Assembly (NCBI RefSeq): GCF_002979435.1 | Contig: NZ_PCOV01000007.1 | Location: 1 to 64,000, forward strand | Direction of reading: 5' to 3' | DNA from: Microbacterium sp. MYb66 | GTDB lineage: Bacteria > Actinomycetota > Actinomycetes > Actinomycetales > Microbacteriaceae | Length of the DNA: 64,000 nucleotides | Shown: piece by piece, positions 24,759 through 32,457 of the stretch | Layout: every line of letters starts with the position of its first letter | Numbering within the stretch: the stretch's first letter is position 1 | Program-made: the position numbers and the translations under genes | The notes under the pieces: generated by a model | Told to the model about the DNA's origin: nothing | Database searches by the model: none | The model's input: only the letters and a program-made list of their open reading frames with translations

Positions 24759-26637
24759 CGACGAGCGCCCCGAAGTGCCCGCCGTCCCGCGCACCCGCGC
24801 GGAGATGCGTGCCGCCCGCGAGGCTGCCGAAGCCGCGGAGGCGGAGCGGATCGCCCGCGCGGTCGCGCCGCCCGAGCAGGCCGAGGCCGACTCGGACGAC
24901 GCCGGCTCAGATGGCGCCGGCTCAGATGGCGCCGGCCCAGATGGCGCCGGCTCAGATGACGCCGGCGCAGACGACGCCGGCGCAGACGACGCCGCTGCCC
25001 GGGAGGCTGCCGTCCGCGAGGCCGGCGACCGAGCGGTCGCCGAGCAGGAAGCCGCCGCCCGGAAGATGGCCGCCTTCGAGGCCGCTGCCCGCGAGGATGC
25101 CGAGGCGACGGCGCTCCCTCCGGTCCCCGTCGCTTCCGGACCCATCTTCGTGGGGGCGGCTCCCCTCGGCGTCACCGACATCGTGGCCGAGGCCGAGACG
25201 CCTGACGCGCCGTACGCACCCCCGCCCTGGAGCGTCCGCTCAGGTGACGATCCCGCTCCCACGCCCGGGAGCTCCCGCCGGTTCGCGCTCACGCTCGTCG
25301 CGGTCCTCGGCGTCCTGGTGCTCGTCGGCGCGGGGCTGGGCATCGTCAGCCTGCTGCAGGGGCCCCGACTCAGCGACGTGCAGGTGGATGCCGCGCAGGC
25401 GATCGAGTCGTCCGGGAGCCGGGTCATCCTCACCGCGAATCAGGCGCTGGCGGACGTCGATCCCGCCCAGGTGAGCGTCGAACCGGCCGTACCGTTCACC
25501 GTCGACGCCTCCGGCCGCGGCGTCGGCATCCGCTTCACGGTCCCGCTCGACGACTCCACCACGTACACGGTGCGCGTCGCCGATGTCGTCGGTGCCGGCG
25601 GGGGGCCGTCGACCACGCTGACGACGAGCTTCGAGACGCCGCCGTCGAACATCTTCCTGCTGCGTCGAGAGGTCGACGGCAAGGACAAGATCTTCCTCAC
25701 CGACCTCAGCGGCGAGAAGGCCGTGCCCGTCTTCGAGCATGACAAGATCAACGACTTCCGGGCGACGTCGACCCAGCTCGTCGTCTCGGTGGAGGAGGAC
25801 GACGGCTCCCGTCTGCTCGTGATGGACCGTGACGGCGCCAACCAGCGCGAGCTGAGCCTGCCCGGCGACGGCTACGTGGGTGCGATCCAGGTCTCCGAGC
25901 GAGGCGGACTCGTCGGCTACAGCTACTCCGATCGCGAGCTGAGCGACACCGAGGGGCGCGCGAGCGTGCTCGTCACCCAGTCGCTGAGCGGCGGCGACGA
26001 ACCGCAGATCATCGAGGTCGCGGACGAGGAGGCCAGCGTCTTCGTCTGGCAGTTCGTGCCCGACAGCGCGGCCGTGCTGTTCATCGACTTCGACGGCGCC
26101 CTCTCCCTCGTCGACCGCTCGAGTGACGCGGGTGTGCAGTCGCTCGGCCTCGCGGCCATGATCCAGGGCATCTCCCGCGGCACCTACACGGCGATCGTCG
26201 AACGGCTCGACGGCTCGGCGGTGGAGCTGAACCTCGCCGACGGAACGGAGCAGCCGCTCGCGGCATCCGATCCCGACTACGGCACCGCGACCTCGATCAC
26301 GCCCTTCCCCGGCGGCACGCTGCGACACGTCGTCGCCCGTGACGACTCGGGGCTCCCGGTCGGTCAGGCCGTGATCCGCGTCGACGACGACGGTACGGCG
26401 ACCCCGCTGGTCGAGGTCGGATCCACCGATTCGATCCTGCAGGCGTGCGCCTCGCCGAGCGGACAGTATGCCGCGGTCGTGATCGCTCCCGACCTGGCGA
26501 ACAACCCGTACGACGGGATGCTGCTCCCCCTTCCCGAGAACGTCGAGACGCATCTGATCGACATGGAATCCGGCAAGGAGACCGTCGCCCTCACCGGCTT
26601 CGACGCCTCCTGGTGCCAGACGGCTCCGCGGTTCTGA
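24748..26637 (+). CDS. Membrane-anchored protein with TolB-like beta-propeller
   Basis: A 629-residue protein of unknown function. The cytoplasmic part (1-175) is alanine- and acid-rich, coiled-coil-like at 15-40, and contains six pentapeptide repeats at 51-80. One transmembrane helix lies at about 179-201 (LTLVAVLGVLVLVGAGLGIV). The exported part begins with an Ig-like or BIG-like domain (about 205-300, ending FETPPSN) and continues with WD/TolB-type blades (IFLTDLSGEK, LLVMDRDGANQRELSLPGDG, ATPLVEVGS). The ATG overlaps the YcgQ-like gene by 11 bases, so it is expressed with the zinc genes. A scaffold or sensor role is possible but unsupported. Confidence 0.8.
   Translation: MSTDDERPEVPAVPRTRAEMRAAREAAEAAEAERIARAVAPPEQAEADSDDAGSDGAGSDGAGPDGAGSDDAGADDAGADDAAAREAAVREAGDRAVAEQEAAARKMAAFEAAAREDAEATALPPVPVASGPIFVGAAPLGVTDIVAEAETPDAPYAPPPWSVRSGDDPAPTPGSSRRFALTLVAVLGVLVLVGAGLGIVSLLQGPRLSDVQVDAAQAIESSGSRVILTANQALADVDPAQVSVEPAVPFTVDASGRGVGIRFTVPLDDSTTYTVRVADVVGAGGGPSTTLTTSFETPPSNIFLLRREVDGKDKIFLTDLSGEKAVPVFEHDKINDFRATSTQLVVSVEEDDGSRLLVMDRDGANQRELSLPGDGYVGAIQVSERGGLVGYSYSDRELSDTEGRASVLVTQSLSGGDEPQIIEVADEEASVFVWQFVPDSAAVLFIDFDGALSLVDRSSDAGVQSLGLAAMIQGISRGTYTAIVERLDGSAVELNLADGTEQPLAASDPDYGTATSITPFPGGTLRHVVARDDSGLPVGQAVIRVDDDGTATPLVEVGSTDSILQACASPSGQYAAVVIAPDLANNPYDGMLLPLPENVETHLIDMESGKETVALTGFDASWCQTAPRF
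24898..24987 (+). repeat. Six 15-bp tandem repeats encoding a DAGSD-type pentapeptide
   Basis: Six head-to-tail 15-base units (consensus GACGCCGGCTCAGAT) encode DAGSD, GAGSD, GAGPD, GAGSD, DAGAD, DAGAD in the cytoplasmic tail of the beta-propeller protein. Units differ by one to four bases. Unit number could vary by slippage without shifting the frame. Confidence 0.9.
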
Positions 26638-26638
26638 G

Positions 26639-27373
26639 ATGCCGCTGCAGGATGCTCTGCGCCGTGCGGTCCGCGCAGATCTGATGTCGTCCGCGGTCGA
26701 CGTCGCACCGCGCCTCCTCGGCGGCGAGCTGCGCACGTTCGTGACGACGGCATCCGACGCCGCCCCGGTCGAGGTGCGGCTGCGCATCACCGAGGTCGAG
26801 GCCTATCACGGGCAGGGCACGGGCGAGACCGCCGATCCCGGGTCGCACGCGCGGATGGGGCGCACGGACCGCAACGCCACGATGTGGGGCGAGCCGGGGC
26901 ACCTGTACGTCTACCTGAGCCACGGCATCCACTCGTGCGTCAACGTCGTGTGCGGACCGGAGGGGCAGGGCGACGGCGTGCTGCTGCGTGCGGGTGAGAT
27001 CGTGGTCGGAGCGGATGCTGCCGCTCGGCGGCGTGGTGCGGCACTGCCGCTCGGGCGCATCGCGCTCCGTGACCTCGCGCGTGGACCGGGGCGGCTCGGG
27101 CAGGCCGTGGGGTTGCGGCATCCGGTGCACGACGGCATCGACGCGGTGACCGGGGAGATCCGGCACGGTGCACGGGCCGAGCTGTGGCTGGGAGAGCCGC
27201 GAGACGACGTGGTGAGCGGGCCGCGAGTGGGTGTCGCCGGCGTCGCCGGGACCGACGCGTTCCCGTGGCGCTTCTGGATCGAGGCGGATCCGACGGTGTC
27301 GCCGTTCCGCTGGGGGCGAGGTGCGGCGGACGCCGCTCTGCTCGTGGACCCGACGCGTGACTCGGGGCGCTGA
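26639..27373 (+). CDS. 3-methyladenine DNA glycosylase (AAG family)
   Basis: Base-excision-repair enzyme that removes alkylated or deaminated purines, 244 residues. Diagnostic segments are ITEVEAYHGQG with the catalytic Glu, DPGSHARMGRTDRNATMW, GHLYVYLSHGIHSCVNVV and GDGVLLRAGEI. It begins one base after the stop of the beta-propeller gene and is probably read with it. Length and motif order match bacterial AAG (MPG-type) proteins. An AidB-like gene, also linked to alkylation damage in E. coli, lies 27 kb away in this window. Confidence 0.93.
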   Translation: MPLQDALRRAVRADLMSSAVDVAPRLLGGELRTFVTTASDAAPVEVRLRITEVEAYHGQGTGETADPGSHARMGRTDRNATMWGEPGHLYVYLSHGIHSCVNVVCGPEGQGDGVLLRAGEIVVGADAAARRRGAALPLGRIALRDLARGPGRLGQAVGLRHPVHDGIDAVTGEIRHGARAELWLGEPRDDVVSGPRVGVAGVAGTDAFPWRFWIEADPTVSPFRWGRGAADAALLVDPTRDSGR

Positions 27374-27382
27374 ACTCCCGTG

Positions 27383-27530
27383 CTAAACTGACTCTTTGTC
27401 TGCGCACACTCCTGTGCGCAGTTCGCGTGCTTCCCCTTCTGCGGCCGAGAGATCGGCGGGTCGTGGTTGCGTGCAGACAAGGGATCTTGGGTGAGGCCGT
27501 CCGGCCTCACGGTATAGAAGGAGTCACATC
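27383..27530 (+). promoter_or_regulatory. Structured 5' leader of the rpmB-rpmG-rpsN operon
   Basis: A TAAACT -10-like element at 27383-27388 starts a leader of about 140 bases. It contains a 9-bp hairpin at 27400-27421 (CTGCGCACA, four-base loop), an 8-bp hairpin at 27491-27510 (GTGAGGCC arms), and a long-range pair of TTGTCTGC near 27396 with GCAGACAA near 27474. The ribosome site AAGGAG follows at 27518-27523. No Zur-type box was seen. Such a leader suggests autogenous or other RNA-level control. Confidence 0.6.
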
Positions 27531-27767
27531 ATGGCAGCAGTGTGCCAGGTGACCGGAGCTGTTCCCGGCTTCGGACACAATGTCTCGCACTCGCACCGCC
27601 GGACGAAGCGCCGCTTCGACCCGAACGTGCAGAAGAAGACCTATTTCGTCCCGTCGCTCGGTCGTAAGATCACGCTCAACGTGTCCGCCAAGGGCATCAA
27701 GGTGATCGACGTCCGCGGCATCGAGAACGTGGTCAAGGACCTCCAGGCGAAGGGTGTGAAGCTCTAA
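27531..27767 (+). CDS. rpmB: Ribosomal protein L28 (bL28), form without zinc cysteines
   Basis: A 78-residue large-subunit protein ([29 protein letters not shown]). Only one cysteine is present, so the two CXXC pairs of zinc-ribbon L28 are absent. The gene has a strong AAGGAG site seven bases before the ATG. Its stop overlaps the rpmG start by one base (TAATG). It heads a set of three ribosomal proteins that all lack zinc ligands. Confidence 0.96.
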   Translation: MAAVCQVTGAVPGFGHNVSHSHRRTKRRFDPNVQKKTYFVPSLGRKITLNVSAKGIKVIDVRGIENVVKDLQAKGVKL

Positions 27768-27937
27768 TGGCCAAGAAGGCTCAGGACGTACGTCCGATCA
27801 TCAAGCTGCGTTCGACGGCAGGTACGGGTTACACGTACGTGACGAAGAAGAACCGCCGCAACACCCCCGACCGCCTCGTGCTCAAGAAGTACGACCCGGT
27901 CATCCGTCAGCACGTCGAATTCCGAGAGGAGCGTTGA
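27767..27937 (+). CDS. rpmG: Ribosomal protein L33 (bL33), form without zinc cysteines
   Basis: A 56-residue protein beginning [19 protein letters not shown], with [22 protein letters not shown] typical of bL33. It contains no cysteine at all, where zinc-binding L33 has four. The ATG at 27767 overlaps the rpmB stop codon and the TGA at 27935-27937 is three bases before the rpsN start. It is the middle gene of a ribosomal set lying just downstream of the zinc-uptake block. Confidence 0.95.
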   Translation: MAKKAQDVRPIIKLRSTAGTGYTYVTKKNRRNTPDRLVLKKYDPVIRQHVEFREER

Positions 27938-27940
27938 TCA

Positions 27941-28246
27941 ATGGCTAAGAAGAGCAAGATCGCTCGCAACGAGCAGCGCAAGGTCATCGTCGAGCGTTAC
28001 GCCGAGCGTCGCGCCGAGCTGAAGAAGACCCTGGTCGACCCGAACGCCACCGACGAGGCCCGCGAGGCCGCACGCGTCGGCCTGCAGAAGCTGCCGCGCA
28101 ACGCGTCGCCGGCTCGCGTGCGTTCGCGCGACGTCATCGACGGCCGCCCCCGCGGTGTCCTCACGAAGTTCGGCATCTCGCGTGTCCGCTTCCGTGACAT
28201 GGCACACCGTGGCGAGCTGCCCGGCGTGACCAAGTCGAGCTGGTAA
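27941..28246 (+). CDS. rpsN: Ribosomal protein S14 (uS14), long form without zinc cysteines
   Basis: A 101-residue small-subunit protein ([29 protein letters not shown]; ending GVTKSSW). It is the long S14 type; the short 61-residue type carries a CXXC-X12-CXXC zinc site, and none of those cysteines exist here. The operon ends in the strong hairpin at 28258-28295. Confidence 0.96.
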   Translation: MAKKSKIARNEQRKVIVERYAERRAELKKTLVDPNATDEAREAARVGLQKLPRNASPARVRSRDVIDGRPRGVLTKFGISRVRFRDMAHRGELPGVTKSSW

Positions 28247-28257
28247 GTCTCCGCAGA

Positions 28258-28295
28258 CAGAAGGGGCGAGGATCTTCGGATCCTCGCCCCTTCTG
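28258..28295. terminator. Bidirectional terminator with a TTCG loop
   Basis: A perfect 17-bp stem (28258-28274 with 28279-28295) closes a TTCG tetraloop between the convergent rpsN and alpha/beta-hydrolase genes. The symmetry and position suit termination in both directions; the T-run is weak. Confidence 0.9.
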
Positions 28296-28306
28296 CGTCC
28301 CCGGCT

Positions 28307-29134
28307 TCACGCGACGGATGCCGTGGCGTGCGCGACGGCCCAGGCGAGAGCATCGTCGGCGATCTCCTCCCAGCCGTCCTGGCTGACGAGCCGGTGCGTG
28401 CGCCCGGGGTACTCCTTGTACTCGACGACGGCGGGGCTGCCGGTGGAGAGGTACTTCTTCACGATCGCACGCCCGATCGCCGGCGGCACGACGTGGTCGA
28501 TCTCGCCGGTGATCACGGAGAGCGGTGCCCGGTCGGTCCGGGCGTAGTCGACGTGCGTGACGCCGCCCTTCTCGTTGAACGCGGATGCCACGCCCTCGAA
28601 GAAGACCCGGTTGTAGGAGTTCACGGCCGACTCCTCCCAGAGGCGGTCGGAATCGGCGCGGCTCAGGTCGTTGCCGAACGTGAAGTGGAAGTGCCGCTTC
28701 GACAGGGGCTTGGCGCCGTTGCGGCCGAAGGGGTTCGCGAGGATCGGCGTGCCGGTCCACAGCGTCGACAACGGCAGGGTGGTGATGCCCGCGGTCTGCC
28801 CGGGGGCCACGCCCACGTACGCTGCTCCGACACCGCGGTCGGCGAGCATCTGGGTGATGACTCCGCCGAACGAGTGGCCCATGACGATCGGCTTCACGGG
28901 GAGGGCGCGGATGATGCGCTCGTAGTGGTCGACGATCTGCTTCAGGCCGATGCCCTTCAGGGCGGACGGGTCGCGGCGGATGTCTTCCACCGAGCGGTCA
29001 TCGATGCCGGGCCAGCCCGGGACGATGACCTCGTGACCCTTCGCGCGGAAGCGCTCGGCCCAGGTGTTCCAACTGGCGGGCGTCATCCAGAGGCCGTGGA
29101 TGAGGACGATGGGGGTCTTGTCGGTGGTGTTCAT
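28307..29134 (-). CDS. Alpha/beta-fold hydrolase
   Basis: A 275-residue cytosolic hydrolase with the oxyanion HG motif (VLIHGLWMTPASW), the nucleophile elbow GHSFGG (Ser88), a late acid in ITGEIDHVVPP and the catalytic His in GRTHRLVSQ. Esterase, lactonase or haloperoxidase-like activity is possible; the substrate is unknown. It is divergent from a TetR regulator across a shared palindromic operator, so its expression is probably induced by the regulator's ligand. Confidence 0.88.
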   Translation of the reverse strand: MNTTDKTPIVLIHGLWMTPASWNTWAERFRAKGHEVIVPGWPGIDDRSVEDIRRDPSALKGIGLKQIVDHYERIIRALPVKPIVMGHSFGGVITQMLADRGVGAAYVGVAPGQTAGITTLPLSTLWTGTPILANPFGRNGAKPLSKRHFHFTFGNDLSRADSDRLWEESAVNSYNRVFFEGVASAFNEKGGVTHVDYARTDRAPLSVITGEIDHVVPPAIGRAIVKKYLSTGSPAVVEYKEYPGRTHRLVSQDGWEEIADDALAWAVAHATASVA

Positions 29135-29187
29135 GATCTTCTTCTCTCTGTTTCGGATCCCGCTGATCGGGAGTGCGTTACGCTGAT

Positions 29188-29211
29188 AGTAGACCGAACG
29201 TTCTATCTACT
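29188..29211. promoter_or_regulatory. TetR-type palindromic operator
   Basis: AGTAGA (29188-29193) and TCTACT (29206-29211) flank a palindromic GAACGTTC core (29196-29203), giving a 24-bp imperfect palindrome. It lies between the divergent hydrolase and TetR genes and could control both. Confidence 0.7.
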
Positions 29212-29286
29212 GCAACATATTCCCGAAAGTCGTGAAGTCGGCGTTCGGATGCCGCGATTCGGATGCCACGATGAGGAAGGACAATC

Positions 29287-29868
29287 ATGAACACCACGAC
29301 GAAGCGCCCCAGCCCCGCCCGCTCCCGATTGATCGACGCCGCCACCCGGCTCTTCTATGAGGAGGGCATCCACGCGGTGGGCGTCGACCGGGTGATCGAG
29401 GAGGCCGGGGTCACCCGCGCCACGCTCTACAAGCAGTTCGGCGGCAAGGAGAACCTGGTCCTCGCGTACCTCGCAGGTGAGGACCAGAGCCTCCGCGCGA
29501 TGTTCACCGCCGCCGGGGAGACCGTGACCGATCCGGATGCTCTGCTCGACGCGGTGGTCCAGGGCATCGCGGCCGACATCCGTGGTCGCCACACACGAGG
29601 GTGCCCGTTCATCAACGCGGCCGCCGAGTTCCCGGATGCCGGTGGCGCCGTGCGGCAGCTCATCGACGAGCACCGGGAGTGGTTCCGCTCCACACTCCGG
29701 CAGGTCGCCGAGGCCTCGGGGCTCGAACGTCCGGACGAGGTCGCCGCCTCCCTGGTCCTCCTGCGGGATGCGGCCCTCGTGGGCGGATATCTGGATGGGG
29801 AGGACCGCGTCGCCCCCGCGTTCGAGCGCACGGCGGGCGCCGTGATCGAGGCGCACCGAGCCCGCTGA
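29287..29868 (+). CDS. TetR/AcrR-family transcriptional regulator
   Basis: A 193-residue repressor with the N-terminal HTH at about residues 15-55 (LIDAATRLFYEEGIHAVGVDRVIEEAGVTRATLYKQFGGKE) and an all-helical ligand domain. The ligand domain contains RHTRGCPFINAAAEF, with a single cysteine seen in many members of this subgroup. A GAGGAAGGA site precedes the ATG. It is divergent from an alpha/beta hydrolase with a palindromic operator between them, a classic repressor-target arrangement. Confidence 0.9.
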   Translation: MNTTTKRPSPARSRLIDAATRLFYEEGIHAVGVDRVIEEAGVTRATLYKQFGGKENLVLAYLAGEDQSLRAMFTAAGETVTDPDALLDAVVQGIAADIRGRHTRGCPFINAAAEFPDAGGAVRQLIDEHREWFRSTLRQVAEASGLERPDEVAASLVLLRDAALVGGYLDGEDRVAPAFERTAGAVIEAHRAR

Positions 29869-29882
29869 GCGCCCCCGATTCT

Positions 29883-29957
29883 GTGACTGGAGTGACGAAA
29901 GTGACGCGACACGCCATGTAATTGCCCAAAACCCGCGAAATGACGCGGAAATGCGGG
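29883..29957. repeat. Iterated short direct repeats upstream of the HU promoter
   Basis: GTGAC occurs three times at a nine-base period (29883, 29892, 29901). Further on, GCGAAATG (29935) and GCGGAAATG (29945) repeat at about ten bases inside a CCCGC/GCGGG inverted pair (29932-29936 and 29953-29957). The helical phasing just upstream of the HU -35 element suggests a protein-binding array. Confidence 0.45.
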
Positions 29958-29963
29958 TGGTGG

Positions 29964-29991
29964 TTGATACATTCAAGGCGGTCACTAGACC
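29964..29991 (+). promoter_or_regulatory. Sigma-70-type promoter of the HU gene
   Basis: TTGATA (29964-29969) and TAGACC (29986-29991) are separated by 16 bases. The leader to the ATG at 30051 is about 50 bases and contains GGAGGA just upstream of the start. Confidence 0.7.
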
Positions 29992-30050
29992 AGGAGCATC
30001 CGCTCCGATACCCACAACGATGCGACGGGAACTCGTCGCTGGAGGATGAC

Positions 30051-30338
30051 ATGGCTGACAAGTCCATCACCAAGACCGAGCTCGTCGCGAGCATCGCAAG
30101 CGCCACGGGCCAGAGCCAGGCCACCGTCTCCGGTGTCCTCGACTCGCTGTTCGCCACGGTCTCCGACGCTGTTGCCAAGGGCAGCAAGGTCTCCATCCCG
30201 GGCTGGATCTCCTTCGAGCAGGTCGACACCGCTGCTCGCACGGGCCGCAACCCGCAGACCGGCGCCGAGATCAAGATCCCGGCCGGCAAGCGCGTCAAGG
30301 TGACCGCTGGCTCCAAGCTCAAGGCTGCCGTCAAGTAA
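30051..30338 (+). CDS. hup: HU-family DNA-binding protein
   Basis: A 95-residue nucleoid protein with the full HU fold (MADKSITKTELVASIASATG at the start, then the beta-arm RTGRNPQTGAEIKIPAGKRVKV). It bends and compacts DNA as a dimer. It lacks the long lysine/alanine-rich C-terminal tail seen in mycobacterial and streptomycete HupB/HupS, in keeping with many Microbacteriaceae. It has its own strong promoter and a strong terminator, so it is expressed as a single gene. Confidence 0.95.
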   Translation: MADKSITKTELVASIASATGQSQATVSGVLDSLFATVSDAVAKGSKVSIPGWISFEQVDTAARTGRNPQTGAEIKIPAGKRVKVTAGSKLKAAVK

Positions 30339-30355
30339 TCAGGCCGCACCTCTTC

Positions 30356-30389
30356 GAAGGCCGCTCCCGTTTCGACGGGGGCGGCCTTC
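30356..30389 (+). terminator. Terminator of the HU gene
   Basis: A 15-bp stem (30356-30370 with 30375-30389, one G-T pair) closes a TTCG loop and is followed by GTGCTTTCT, 18 bases after the HU stop. Confidence 0.9.
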
Positions 30390-30426
30390 GTGCTTTCTCC
30401 CCGCCGGGCGCGCCTAGGCTGGAGGG

Positions 30427-32439
30427 GTGAGTTCCCGCACCGAGATGACCAGCCGAACGTCGGCGTATCGAATCGCCGGGATCGTCATCCTCCTCATCGC
30501 AGCCCTCGTGGCGCTGGTGCTGGCGCTCCTCGTCGGCGGCGGCGCTAGACCGCCGCTCCTGCAGGATCCGGGACCGTTCGTGCTCTGGGGCACTCCGATC
30601 GCGAAGCTCGTGATGAACATGTCGGGCGCGGTCATGCTCGGCTCCCTGGTTCTGGCGCTGTTCGGCCTGCGCGCGGGCGAGCGGTCGTTCGACGCGGCAC
30701 TGAACATCGCCTCGGTCGGCGCCGCCGTCTTCACGGTCTCCGCAGGTCTGGCGGGCTTCCTCGCGTTCATGGCCGCTTTCAACCCGAAGCTCAGCATCGA
30801 GCGTGAGTTCGGCGCGCAGCTCGGACGGTACCTGATCGAGCGTCCTATCGGCCAGTCCTGGCTCATCACGACCATCTTCGGAGCGGTCATCACGGTGCTG
30901 GCGTTCGCGTGGCGCTCGTGGACTCCGACGCTCATCACGGCGATGCTCGCCGCGGCATCCTTCCTCCCGCTGGCGACCCAGGGCCACGCCGGTGATCTCG
31001 CCGGGCACAACATGGCCGTCAACTCGATCCTGCTGCACACGATCGGCGCGGCCGTGTGGCTCGGTGGCCTCCTGCTCCTCGTGCTGCTGCGCGGACGAGC
31101 CGACGTCGACACCGCCCTCCTCGTCGGACGCTACTCCTCGCTCGCGATCGCCGCCTTCGCCGTGGTCGCCTTCTCCGGCATCACCCGGTCGATCGTGGCC
31201 GTCGGCAGCTGGGATGCGCTCTGGACGACGCCGTACGGCTGGATCGTGCTCGCGAAGGCCGTGCTGCTCGGCGGGATGGGGCTGCTGGGCGCCTGGTACC
31301 GCGCCCGCCTCATCCCGAAGCTCGCGGGAGCCCGTGCGGCCGGCTGGTTCTGGCTGCTCGTGCTGTGCGAGGTGGCGCTGATGGGCCTCGCCTCCGGTGC
31401 GGCCGCCGCGCTCGCCCGCACGCCCCCGCCGACCGGTGAGACCGCGGCCTTCCTGCAGACCCCGGCGCAGATCCTGACCGGGGGGACGCTGCCTCCCGAG
31501 CTCACGTTCGAACGCTGGTTCACGGCGTGGGACTTCGACGTGCTCTGGGTCGTGGTGGCCGGATTCGGACTGTTCCTCTATCTCGCCGGTGTGCGGCGTC
31601 TGCGGCTGCGGGGGGATCGCTGGCCCATCCATCGAACGGTGTTCTGGGTGCTCGGGATGCTGCTGCTCGTCTGGGTGACCGGTGGGCCGATCAACGCGTA
31701 CCAGGAGTACCTGTTCAGCATCCACATGATGGGCCACATGATGCTGTCGATGGCCATCCCGCTGCTCCTGGTCTCGGGAGCGCCGATCACGCTCGCCCTG
31801 CGCGCGATCCACAAGCGCGACGACGGTACCCGCGGCGGTCGCGAGTGGATCATGTGGGCCGTGCACTCGCCGTTCGCCCGCGTGGTGACGCATCCGTTCG
31901 TCGCGGCCGCGATCTTCATCCTGTCGCTGTGGGCCTTCTACTTCACCGATCTGGTGCGCTGGTCGATGTTCGAGCACCTCGGGCACGAGTGGATGGTCAT
32001 CCACTTCCTCCTCTCGGGCTACCTGTTCGTGATGAGCCTGATCGGCGCCGACCCGGTGCCGTACCGGCTGCCGTATCCCGGACGCCTGATCACCCTGATC
32101 GCTGTCATGGCGATGCACGCCTTCTTCGGCATCGCGATCATGATGCAGGAGGGCCTGATGGTCGCCGACTGGTTCGGGGCGATGGGGCGCGATTGGGGCG
32201 TGAGCCCGATGGAGGACCAGTACGTCGGCGGTGGCATCGCCTGGTCGATCGGCGAGATCCCGACCCTGATCCTCGCGATCACGGTCGCGATCCAGTGGAG
32301 CCGCAGCGACACGAAGCTGCAGCGGCGGCGTGACAGGCACGCAGATCGCACCGGAGACGCCGAGCTGGAGGAGTACAACGCCAAGCTCGCCGCCCTCGCC
32401 GAACGCGACCAACGGCGCGAGGAGCGTGACGGCCGCTGA
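30427..32439 (+). CDS. CopD-CtaG fusion membrane protein (copper/cytochrome oxidase assembly)
   Basis: A 670-residue protein with about 14 helices joining two families. Residues 60-330 resemble CopD copper-resistance permeases (GHAGDLAGHNMAVNSILLHTIGAAVWLGGLLLLVLL). Residues 380-640 match caa3-type oxidase assembly CtaG (YLFSIHMMGHMMLSMAIPLLLVSGAP, HEWMVIHFLLSGYLF, MQEGLMVADWF). Histidine/methionine clusters in these helices fit copper handling. The fused form is found in other actinobacteria and probably supplies copper to cytochrome oxidase. The GTG start has TAGGCT at 30415-30420 exactly six bases upstream, a leaderless design. Confidence 0.9.
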   Translation: MSSRTEMTSRTSAYRIAGIVILLIAALVALVLALLVGGGARPPLLQDPGPFVLWGTPIAKLVMNMSGAVMLGSLVLALFGLRAGERSFDAALNIASVGAAVFTVSAGLAGFLAFMAAFNPKLSIEREFGAQLGRYLIERPIGQSWLITTIFGAVITVLAFAWRSWTPTLITAMLAAASFLPLATQGHAGDLAGHNMAVNSILLHTIGAAVWLGGLLLLVLLRGRADVDTALLVGRYSSLAIAAFAVVAFSGITRSIVAVGSWDALWTTPYGWIVLAKAVLLGGMGLLGAWYRARLIPKLAGARAAGWFWLLVLCEVALMGLASGAAAALARTPPPTGETAAFLQTPAQILTGGTLPPELTFERWFTAWDFDVLWVVVAGFGLFLYLAGVRRLRLRGDRWPIHRTVFWVLGMLLLVWVTGGPINAYQEYLFSIHMMGHMMLSMAIPLLLVSGAPITLALRAIHKRDDGTRGGREWIMWAVHSPFARVVTHPFVAAAIFILSLWAFYFTDLVRWSMFEHLGHEWMVIHFLLSGYLFVMSLIGADPVPYRLPYPGRLITLIAVMAMHAFFGIAIMMQEGLMVADWFGAMGRDWGVSPMEDQYVGGGIAWSIGEIPTLILAITVAIQWSRSDTKLQRRRDRHADRTGDAELEEYNAKLAALAERDQRREERDGR

Positions 32440-32457
32440 GAGCGGTCACCCGACCCG

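Noticed and set aside
27374..27530. Zur box in front of rpmB
   Set aside because: I looked for AATG...CATT-type palindromes as in 19697-19714 and found none.
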